Part shown: one piece after another, positions 54,423-64,000 of the stretch
Position numbering within the stretch: the stretch's first letter is position 1
Layout of the letters: each line of letters starts with the position of its first letter
DNA from: Azolla caroliniana
Taxonomy: Eukaryota > Polypodiophyta
Length of the DNA: 64,000 nucleotides
Direction: 5' to 3'
NCBI GenBank assembly: GCA_043228905.1
Contig: JBHGNT010000001.1
Span: 33,542,001 to 33,606,000 of the forward strand
Made by a program: the position numbers and the translations under genes
The notes under the pieces: model-generated
Databases searched by the model: none
The model's input: only the letters and a program-made list of their open reading frames with translations
Told to the model about the DNA's origin: nothing

Positions 54423-55521
54423 ATGCCCGCGCCATCGACGTTTTCTTCCCTCGCTGCCAGGCTCTTCAGTTCCGCCATACGGAAACAGCAGCAGCAGCAG
54501 CAGCTACTGTGTCATCCTCCTTCATACTCTGACACTCTTCTTGTAAGATGTTGCTTCTCCTCCAAGGCCAAAGACAAGGCGAAGGGCAAATCTGGTAGTA
54601 CAGAGAAGGAGGCGCCTCCTCCTGCCGCAGAGAAGAAGTCTTCAAGCAAGAAACCACACTGGAGCCAGCAAGTCTTCTACAAGGTCTCTGCTCGTCTTGT
54701 TCCGATCTTGGATTGTAAAGAAGCCACTCGTCCTGAAGCTATCGAGCGCATGTGGGATTATATCAAGACTAACAACCTTCAGGCACGCCTACTTTTCTTG
54801 CTCCTATTCGTCCCTATCATTAATTAAGTAGAAGGGCACATTGTCATTGTTGTGTTGTGTGCACTCTCCTTCAATATGCTAATGGTGGATCTGTGGGAAA
54901 TTTTCCTTATTAATAGCCATCGTTCATTTTTCATGAAAAAGAGGAATATGAAATTATGGAATAGACCACAATTTTATAGGAAACTCACTAAGATTGGTTA
55001 TTTATCTTGAATTGTATTTGATCATGGCTGAATGAATCATTCACAGTGCCATCTAATGCGTTTGATTGTGGTTGAAATTGATTCTTCATTCACAGTGCCA
55101 TCACTGGAACATATTAGCATACTTTAAGATCTGGTGAAAAAGGAATGCTCTTTTTGATTCCTCCTTTCTAACATGGGAAATACATATACTTCCTTAGACT
55201 ATGGACTAAACTTGCACTATCCTAATGCATTTTTACAATGATAATGATGAGATTGTCTGCTTTATTCATCGGTTGATCAAGAATCAAGATAGGCTTGTGA
55301 ATACCTGGGGAAAGTTCTTTGGTTCAAACAGTTTGACACTACTATGTATGTGAAATTTTTGTTCTGATAACATTTTTACTGCATTTCAGAAGGATAATGA
55401 TGAGATTGTCTGCGACGAGGCTCTGAAAAAAGCTTTTGGGCAAGCCAAGGTGCAGCGAAGTGAGATTCTCAAATTTTTGGATGTTAATCTCACAAGACTT
55501 AAACCTGGTTGTCATGCATGA
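54423..55521 (+). CDS. SWIB/MDM2-domain protein with organellar-type presequence (163 aa)
   Basis: Two exons, 54423-54782 and 55390-55521, phase 0. The intron has a GC donor (cag|gcacgc) and a normal AG acceptor (ttcag); the only nearby GT donor would come after an in-frame stop. The first about 40 residues are Ala/Ser/Arg-rich and basic (SLAARLFSSAIRKQQQQQQ), like a mitochondrial presequence. A Lys/Ala/Pro-rich linker leads into a SWIB domain across the splice: CKEATRPEAIERMWDYIK, then DNDEIVCDEALKKAF and EILKFLDVNL. SWIB proteins occur in chromatin-remodelling complexes, and small plant members are found in organelles. An upstream ATG in the same frame exists, but 54423 is the likelier start because what precedes it is repeat-derived GAAA tract. 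Confidence 0.85.
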
Positions 55522-56444
55522 TTTTGTATTACCAATCTTTTTGGTCAATTCGACTGGTATTGACTTCGGATGTTACCAATTTTAAGGCAATTCTATTTGA
55601 TGCAGTATCATTACATATACAACAAGGAATGATGAAGTGGTCATTTGGCTTGCTTTAATAATTTTCCTATTTAGAGTTTCATAGAGGAATTTGACCCTAT
55701 ATTTTAATACAATAAAGGGTATTATTTGTTATATTGTGACTGTCACCCTCACATTCAACAAAATCAAAATGTGAGGGTATTATTAATGTTGTTCACCATC
55801 CCATCATTATATCACAATCAATACCCACATTTCACAAAACTCCCCCCTTTCCCTCTTTATGATCATAATGGATGTATGCTGTATGCTGTTCACCTAGCCT
55901 AGAGGCAGGCTGTCAATCTTGGTGGTGCAGCAATTTGATAGTGCTCTCATTAGCTGATGAGCACTCTTTTGATGGTGTACACGATTCCATGTTCTCTTGT
56001 AATTTCCCATAGAATGGTTGAGAGCATTTGGCGGTGTATCTGAGTTTACAATCTTTTGGGATTTTCATTGAAGAGCCCTTGTGTTCAGATCATTAATATC
56101 ATCTCGAGAATGTTTCACTAATTGGTCACTTCCCACCCAGTTGTAGAATTGGCTAGTATCATGTTCTTATAGCAAACATTTTGCCGTTCTAGTAGTCAGA
56201 CATGAGCAGAATTAAGATTTGACTTGTGATATATATTGATTGTGCATGCTCAGTTGCACAAATAAGAACAGCCAACAATTAACTGTAGCTTGCCATTTGA
56301 ATTTTGGGGTGCTGTTAAGGGGCGTGAAATTTTGACCTTATGATGGCATGACAAAGATTAATGCTAATGAGTTTTTATTAAAATTTCATTGCAGCATCTT
56401 TGTTATGATGCGACTAATAACATTATATTTTATTAAGTATCTCT
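55522..56444. other. SWIB gene 3' flank
   Basis: AT-rich DNA with an 11 bp hairpin (accctcacatt / aatgtgagggt) near 55744-55778. No other gene is seen before the right arm of the inverted repeat. Confidence 0.5.
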
Positions 56445-57155
56445 CTCTCTCCCCCCGTCCACAATGTGCTCTTTTCTCTTTTCTCTCTTCTTTCTTTCTT
56501 TCTTTTTCTGTTAGGGATTCCTGCTAGCTTAATGATCTGTAGTCACTCCCTCCATTCACAGTTTTGTCTTGCAAACATGAATAACAAGGTGAGTTAAAAG
56601 GTGAATGTTGCCTCAAGCACATCTACATTCTGGTGCGGTAAATTAGGTGGTTCCTATATAGTGTGTGAGATTTGAACACCCGAGCACACAAGTGTTAATA
56701 AAACTTGGTTTACTGCAGGGGGTCAGTTTAGGATTGTTTGATCAAGCCCTCAACGAACATTAATGAACCACTCTTACAACAATGGAACAACCAACAATTA
56801 CATGTCTTATGGGATCTAAGCTATCGAGATCAATTGAAGCTTGAAAGACCATTTCGATAGGACATAGATATATGACAGCTTGCTGCCTATGAAAAACTTA
56901 TCAACCAATGTCGTGTCAATGACAACCAAGGGTTGGGCTCCAATTACTGGCATCCGTAGAAGACTAGACTAATGGTACTTATAAGTTATAAAAAACATTG
57001 CACTGAAGAGACTACACAAACAATACTAAATTGTTATAAAAAGGATTAGGCAAATAATATTGAATTGTTATAGGAGAATAGACTAATAGTACTAATGCAC
57101 ACAAGATACTACACTAACTAATAATACATACTACTCATCAAACATATTATACATA
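56445..57155. repeat. Right arm of the inverted repeat around the SWIB gene
   Basis: Reverse complement of 53366-54380 without the 266 bp insertion. Its inner end contains the mirror of the GAAA-rich tract found just before the SWIB start codon, so part of the gene's promoter-proximal sequence exists twice in opposite orientation. Outer boundaries are approximate; terminal repeats or a flanking target duplication were not found. Confidence 0.85.
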
Positions 57156-58607
57156 ATTGCAACTTGTTGATGCCATATGTGTTGTGCGATTGGGCATTGG
57201 AAACCTTGTTTCTTTATTGCCATTCTAATCGAATTTCCTCCAAACCAAAGTGCAAATGCAAAAGTTTTTTGGTCTAATATCACTTAAACTATCATGTGTG
57301 AACCATAGTATGCACAAGGAATCAACAACATATAGAAACAATAGAGAATACCAATTGAATTAATATCAATGTGCCAAAGGGAGATTATAACATAGGTATG
57401 ACACAACAAGAGTTCAACATTTTTTTTTAGCAATACTTATATTACTATTGGGAAACCTCAACATTTGCCCCTATTTGAGCACATATAGACATGGCTTTGT
57501 TGCTTGAAGTGAATAAGTTTAGCACTTCCAATGTATTTGTTCTTTCTTTCTTTTTTCTTCTCCTGTTCTCACACAAGACACAAGTGCACCGAGTTTGCTA
57601 TGTTGTATACTCCTTTGGGAGAAGAACTTTTCACTTACTCCAAAGCAATGTAAAGATATGCTATTCCCATCGATGGAAAAATGGTACATAGTATTCTTAT
57701 TGGTGAGGTTGCATGAGTGTGCAAAGAATTGGGTTGGTCCTATCCTCCCATTAAAGCTCCATTTAGGATATGGAAGTCATGGATCCTATGAATAGGTACA
57801 TAGAAAACATAGCAATATTGTTGTTCCATGGTAAGATGCCATACACATATCTACTGTTAGCTCAAGTGCACTACTTGAAAAAATGCGTGGTAGAAGGTGT
57901 GCATGGCATAAGGAGGGAGGCCTACGTAAGGCACACTTTGATTGATACAGATTGCCAAAGCGAAATGCTACTTCATTCAATCTCCATTAAACGTACGGGA
58001 AGCAGATGGGGGGGGGGCATGCCATGCTCCAAAGTCAGGCAGTTGATCGACTAGATAAATAAATACAGATGTGTGATGTGGGTGGGAGAATTTGAAAGTA
58101 GTGCTACTCCCTCATTCTCCGTCACACATGTGGAGGCATGCCATGGTATATATGGTTGTTTGGTCAGTGCGATAGAGTAAGTACCCTTGAAATGCCGGCC
58201 TTTTTGCGGCGAAATACCCTAATGGATTATAGACATAGATGATCACAAGACAGAGAAGCCTTTCTTCTTTGTTTTATATGAATAATGACACAGTGTGGTG
58301 GTGGTGTGTGTGTGGGGGGGGAATGCAAATCTTGGCCATGTTTGAAAATTGAAGCAAAAATCTCACATGATTTCCCCTCAAAACAGAGGAACCCAACACA
58401 CACAAACACACAGAGGGAGAGGGAGCATAAAAAACAGAGATGACAGAGAACCCATCATGTCAGCGTCAGAGCTGGAAACAGAGCTCCAATTTCGCTCCTG
58501 AAGAATAATCATTAAGGTATTTGTTTCCTGCATCAAACCTATAAGCTCGGCAGAAGACAAAAAAGAGAAGCAAAACCAGTTGCTTTTTGTTCGCCTCTCT
58601 GATTAGT
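57156..58607. other. Intergenic region upstream of APC8
   Basis: AT-rich DNA with two G runs (about 58009-58017 and 58314-58321). The 60-90-codon ORFs at 57491-58054 are unsupported and resemble no family. The last about 250 bp are likely the APC8 promoter and 5' UTR. Confidence 0.5.
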
Positions 58608-61600
58608 ATGGCTACTCCTCCTGCTTCTTCATATCGTCTTCAACTCAGAGCTTCGGTTAAACATCTTCGAGAACGTGGTCTTTATGCTGCTGCAAAATGG
58701 TAAGTTTCTCTTTTTCTGTCTCTCCCTCCCTCAATTTCTCTATATAACGAGCATATTTGATCTATATGCTTAGATACCTATATGTATATACATACATACG
58801 TTTTTTTCACTTCTTTTAAGAAATGATTTTTTCTTTCTGTTGAAATTAGAAGGAAATTAGCCAAATAGAACAGGGGCATTAGGAAAAGGGGATTGTAGAG
58901 ATATGTGTATTCCTGTTTATGTGCATATATATATACATACATGCATATGTTTCTTCTATTTTAAAATTGTTTCCTCCCTCAGTCATTAAAATGTCCGTCA
59001 AATTTTCAAACTTCCAGTTGGAAATGTTTTGTAAATGGGACAAAATCCAACAGAAATAAGCAATTTTTGTACTAAATTCTTACACATGTTATGGTATTTT
59101 ATGTAAATTTCTTCCCCCGAATTTCTCTAAAATGCTGGTTGAATATTTAAACTTTCCATTTGGAATATTATTTAAATGGAGATACCCGAAATATATACAA
59201 TTTCTATTAAGTTTTGAATGTTGCTTTTATTCACTAAAATGCATATCACAATTTCAAACTCTGGTTGGAAACATTTTTTAACTAATGAAAAATTCAACAA
59301 AAATATGTATTTTTTTACTGATCGTTGTACTTGTTCTGTAGTATTTTCTCTTGCTGTGTCAGGAGAAGGGTTCCCTCATTCACTAAACTGACAATTGACT
59401 TTTTAAACTTTCTGGCTGGAAATATATTCTTTATTGGAACAAAATCAAACACAAATATACACATTCTATACCAAACCCTACAATGTGGAGACTTGGCTGA
59501 TTAGTAAGGCTAGGTTCATGGGATGGGACTGAAGATAGAATGTGTCAGTGACCAACTCTCATATGGTGGTATTTTCAAACATTCTATCTTGAAATATCTA
59601 TAATGGAAAAAAATGTGACAGGAATATACGTACAAACACAGACTAACCCAAAGAAGGAGATTAGGTACTCATGTCTCACTTGAGCTTCATTTACATGTGT
59701 AAACTAGTAGGAAATGATAATGAAATGTTCAAATAGCAGGAATTTACTAGAAAATTTATGTATATATATGTGTTTTTACACACACAATTGTGTATTGTGT
59801 TAGCAAAAAAGAGATTGAATGAATTGATGGGGAGCCTTATGAAAACCGAGTTGATGTAAGGCCCTGCATTAGAAGTGGCAAGTGAATCGACACCATTAAC
59901 TGAAGCTATCTGGTAGTTTGTGCATGAAAAATATTGTTGGAAGGCATTTGAAATAAATATTTTAGGATGGAATATGTGGTTGCAACCCATTGTTTTTGTT
60001 GCATTCGTTGTTGCATGTCTGGCAGAAACTGAAAGACTGGTATTTCATCTACCAAAGGTTGAGAAGGAACTTGTAGCAGGTTATCAAACCAAATATTTTG
60101 GGAATAAAATCTGGTGTATTTTATGCTGGTTCCTACCCACATTTATTGGTTCATCAGCTGTAACAGACCTTTGTCTAGGTGGATGGCTCTTATGATGAAT
60201 TCCTTAAACGAAAATAAAAGGATATCTATGTATATAACACTATATCTTCCTTTCACCTCTCCTTCTAGTATTTACTGAAATGGAAACAAAAGAGAAAGAA
60301 TTGACCTCATTTTTGCCCGTGGATTCAGCAACAAACGAGAACTATCCATTTCAGACCAATATGCTGGAGGTAGTAATGGTTAAAATTTAGAGGGATGAGC
60401 TTTCTTTTGAGATTCTGTCCACTAAAAATCGATGAATTATAAAATGACTTAGATAAAACAATTTGTGATGTATCAAAAACAGTACATTTCATTGAGAATG
60501 TTGATTAATTTCAAAACCCATTTTGATCTCCAGTAGCTACAACAGTTTTTGCTATTGATACTTTAATCGCTATTTGGTTAGCAATAGGAGCGATTCTATT
60601 GTCACAGATCTTCAACTTTTGGACCATTTCAACATTAGACCCAGACAAACTCATTGCATTGCGCACATAAGTTCTAGGGAGATTTTTGGTGGTTCTCCAT
60701 GATGTGTGCAACCTGTCCTAACTCTATTAAATTGTGGTTTAAGAGATTCTGACTCTACCCAAACTGACAAATCTGGAAAGTTCTTTTGCATTTTAAAGGA
60801 GATCTTATATGTATCAGCGGCGTTGACAAACGAAGGCTGTATGTCTTTGGATGTATCCCTGGATGGATTCACAAGGAATATTCATTATTAATACAATAGA
60901 TAGAGCTCTAGTTAATCAAATATTGAGGAGTCCTCATATCTTCCTTAATCGTGAGTTAGATCAGAGAGGAATCTCAGCATGTACTGGCACAGTAATTTCA
61001 GATTGGGGATTCAAATAAAAAATTGATAAAAAATAGAATCTGGGTTTGCACCAGCCAGAAACCCAAGATATCAGTCTGATAATAGTAATGATTATGGTAT
61101 CAATAAAAAAAAAACATTTTAGAAAATGTTTGCTGCCCAAAAATATTCCAATCGTCTCTAAGTAGTTATTAAGCCCTATTATTGAGTTTGGGAATGGAAA
61201 AAAATTAGAAAAAACAAACAGGATGTAGATTTCATCATGAACCAAGCAAGGTAGAAACAGAGCTGGTATTTGCCAAATAGTTGGTTTCAAGGTTTGTGGA
61301 CACATGCAACTATATTCTATGATCAAGTATTTTGAAACATTCATCATAACTTACGTATTTTCTAAGAATTAATTGGTATGTTCTATAGAAATAAGCTAAA
61401 TGATAGCACGAAGTCTGTGAAATTCTCGAGTGGAAAGACCAATACACTCTAGGTTTCTGAAGAGAAAACCAAGGACTAATCTTGTCTGAGATAGAGGCTG
61501 AAGCTTTTGGTAAAATACCAACCAACGACAAATGCATCAACTATTAACTGCTAATTATACTATCGAGAAGCTTTAAGAGAAACAAATTGGAATCACGTTT

Positions 61601-63745
61601 GGAATCCTCTCAGATTGATACGGAAGGAAGTTTTTAGTGCTAGCATTTTATCAATCTCTAATACCTTGTTCATGTGCAAATGCAAACATGAATGCTATTT
61701 TTTATACTGCCAATCTCTGTTTTTTTACTGTTGTCCAAAATCTTTTCTTTATACTTTTGATGGTTAAATTTATGAAGCAGGATTACATTTTTTTCATGAG
61801 TTCTGGTTTGCTGTTTTCATGGGCAAAAATTTGATCTGATTGGTTGTCCAGGGCTGCAGAACAGCTAGTTGGACTGCCAGATGATGCAAACTTGCCTGGA
61901 TCATCAGTTTTATTCTCATCACAAAAGTTGACCACCAAAACTATATCTAGAAAGAGAGAAACTATCGACGTAATTGGATCTGGAAATTTGTCTATAGAAA
62001 ATGAAGAAGAGGAAGAGGATGATGTTTACCTCTTGGCCAAGTCCTATTTTGACATGAAGGAATATAGGAGAGCTGCACATGTCCTGAATGGCGTTCTTGG
62101 CAAAAAAGCTCTATTTCTACGTTGCTATGCAACCTATTTGGTGAGTGTCTTTAACAACAATCTCTTTTTCACTTGTCACAAGGGCTTGCTTTATAAACAA
62201 TCATCTCTCTCTCTCTCTCTCTCTCTGACAGTTAATACACATATATGAGAGAGTAGAATAGGATAGATATTTTACTGTCCATCCAAGAGATTTCAATTCC
62301 AAAAATTTGGGAGGAGCACATGGTAATCATTAGTGATAGAGAGACAGTGTAATAGAATAAATATTTTATCTTTTATCCAAGAGTATCCAATTCCAAAAAA
62401 TTCGGGTAAGGGCATTTGCAATAGGAGTAGATAGTATTCTTTTGTGTGTGTGTGAGAGAGAGAGAGATAGAGAGAGATTGCCTCTGATAAATAGGCAGGT
62501 GAGAAGAGAAAAGAAGAAGAGATAATTGAGTCAGCAGGCCCTCTTGGAAGAAGTGATGCAATGAACCCAGAATTACCAGCATTGGAGCTAGAGCTAAGCA
62601 GGCTATACGCAAAAAGGGTACTTGATCCTTTTGGAATCTACTTATACGGCGTGATCCTACATGATCTTGACAGGAAAGCTGAATCACGGGCAGCTCTTTG
62701 CATGTCTGTAAATGAATATCCATGGAATTGGAGTGCTTGGCTAGAGCTCCAATCATTGTGTACAGATCATGACAATTTGGCAACATTAGATCTACATGAT
62801 CATTGGATGCGTGATTTTTTCGTTGCTAGCTTATACCTGGACATGCAAAGAAATACAGAAGGACTAGCTTGTTATCGGTCTCTTCATTCAGTTTTCCAGA
62901 ACAGTGATTATATCTTATGTCAAACTGCAACAGCCCATTACAATTTACGCGAGTTTGATGAGGCAGAGAGCTTGTTTGAAGAGCTTCTCCGAACTGACCC
63001 TTATAGAATAGAAGGCATGGATACCTACTCCAACATCTTATATGTGAAAGAGTGCTTTGCAGCTTTAAGCCACTTAGCTCACAAGGCTGTATTGACTGAT
63101 AAGTATCGGCCAGAGGCATGTTGTATCATTGGAAATTACTACAGCCTTAAAGCTCAACATGAGAAGGCTGTTCTTTACTTCAAGAGAGCACTCAAGCTAA
63201 ATAGAAAGTATTTGTCGGCATGGACACTTATGGGGCATGAATATGTAGAGATGAAGAATACTCCTGCTGCTATTGATGCTTATCGTAGAGCTGTGGATAT
63301 TAATCCGAGGGACTATCGGGCATGGTATGGACTTGGCCAGACTTACGAGATTCTTGCAATGCCCTACTATGCTTTATACTACTATCGTAGAGCCACTCAA
63401 TTAAGACCTAATGATGCTCGGATGTGGTGTGCTATGGGGCAATGTTATGAAAATGAACAGTTGCAAATGCATGCTTCAGCAATCCGATGTTACCGAAGAG
63501 CGGTTAGTAACAATGATCGAGAAGGTATCGCATTACACAAACTTGCGAAACTACATAATCAGCTTGGACAAGCTGATCAAGCTGCTCATTACTACAAGAA
63601 GAACTTGGAAAGGATGGAGAGTGACCAGACTGAAGGAGCTGATATAGTAGAGGCTCTTGTGTTTCTTGCACACTATTGTAGAAGTCAAAACATACTTGCT
63701 GAGGCAGAGAAGTATTGCACAAGGCTGCTTGATTATGGAGGACCG
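58608..63745 (+). CDS. APC8: Anaphase-promoting complex subunit 8 (CDC23), 3' end outside window
   Basis: Three exons are visible: 58608-58699, 61852-62140 and 62495-63745, all in frame, giving 544 aa; the final exon(s), about 35 residues, lie beyond 64000. The N-terminus is short and charged; exon 2 carries an acidic patch (ENEEEEEDD) and the first TPR-like helices (DVYLLAKSYFDMKEYRRAA). Exon 3 is a tandem array of TPR repeats of about 34 residues, for example CIIGNYYSLKAQHEKAVLYF and AWTLMGHEYVEMKNTPAAI, ending in FLAHYCRSQNILAEAEKYC. APC8 is a TPR scaffold subunit of the APC/C ubiquitin ligase, which targets cyclins and securin for destruction in mitosis. The 3.15 kb first intron contains a plastid ndhA fragment. 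The exon 3 acceptor at 62494 (aaatag) is the only one giving an open frame. Confidence 0.96.
59936..60195 (+). pseudogene. ndhA: Plastid ndhA exon 2 fragment, nuclear insertion
   Basis: A translated stretch reads LGWNMWLQPIVFVAF, then AETERLVFHLPKVEKELVAG and YQTKYFGNK, matching plastid NdhA (GWNxWRQPIGF ... [28 protein letters not shown]). Diverged residues replace the conserved Cys and Pro/Asp, so it is old and non-functional. It lies in APC8 intron 1, in the same orientation as the gene. Confidence 0.75.
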
Positions 63746-64000
63746 GTAATGTTATTTTTTCATTGTCACCTATTATTATGTTTTTCTTTGATGCTGAACA
63801 CCAATTTTCTTTTATGAGGGATTGTAGTTGGTGTAAAATCTAATAAAAAATGCATGTCTCTTAAAGTAAAATGTTTTTTGTGGTTTAATCAATCAATCAA
63901 GGTATTAATAGGTCATATCCATGGGAGAGAAGAACCATATTCTAGGTGAATAGAACAAGGAGTACCTATGAAGATTATTATATCTTCGAAAAGAGTTTAT

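Noticed and set aside
53366-57155. The paired repeats as LTRs of one retrotransposon
   Set aside because: They are in inverted, not direct, orientation and enclose a SWIB gene rather than gag-pol.
57491-58054. Overlapping 60-90-codon ORFs upstream of APC8
   Set aside because: Different frames, no domain, no splice context.
58190-58215. E2F-like site upstream of APC8 (gcggcgaaat)
   Set aside because: It does not match the TTTSSCGC consensus and lies about 400 bp from the start codon.

Overview
This is a stretch of a nuclear plant genome, almost certainly from a flowering plant. The genes have GT-AG introns and plant-specific families: an SGS3-type XS protein, a PPR protein, an isoprenylated HMA protein (HIPP), the LCB2 subunit of serine palmitoyltransferase, a SWIB-domain organellar-type protein and APC8/CDC23. 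There are degraded plastid DNA insertions (petA, trnL-UAA, ndhA), copia-type retrotransposon relics, a hAT-like element, and many CT/AC/AT microsatellites. I cannot name the species.

Layout. 1-3156 (-): 5' part of an SGS3-like XS-domain/coiled-coil gene, running off the left edge. 3157-8030: gene-poor DNA with an LTR-like remnant carrying a striking heat-shock-element array and TATA box (4961-5052), and a four-copy 63 bp tandem repeat. 8031-9404 (-): a three-exon gene of unknown function. 11005-17947 (+): a ten-exon SERAC1-like serine hydrolase. 19932-21929 (+): an intronless P-class PPR gene. 21930-29323: a long gene-poor stretch with a foldback repeat near 28.0-28.8 kb. 29324-30963 (+): a HIPP metallochaperone-like gene. 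33710-37490 (-): a UBP-type deubiquitinase. 38.3-43.4 kb: gene-poor, with decayed copia sequence. 43.4-51.69 kb (+): LCB2, twelve coding exons plus a likely 5' UTR exon, with introns full of repeats, a palindrome and a hAT-like element. 52.9-53.2 kb: plastid-derived relics. 53.37-57.16 kb: a small SWIB gene with a GC-AG intron, flanked by an inverted repeat of about 0.7 kb; one arm is interrupted by a 266 bp insertion with an 11 bp target duplication. 58608 to the right edge (+): APC8/CDC23, whose first intron holds an ndhA fragment; the last exon(s) lie outside.

The genes are independent housekeeping or regulatory loci rather than a pathway cluster. They cover small-RNA silencing, lipid hydrolysis or remodelling, organellar RNA processing, metal handling, ubiquitin removal, sphingolipid synthesis, a SWIB organellar/chromatin-type protein and cell-cycle ubiquitination. 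The most interesting signals are non-coding: the heat-shock-element array, the inverted repeat around the SWIB gene with its dated insertion, the hAT-like element in an LCB2 intron and the composite plastid DNA. All exon coordinates were read by eye from splice signals, frame continuity and remembered family sequence; none was checked by alignment or transcript data.
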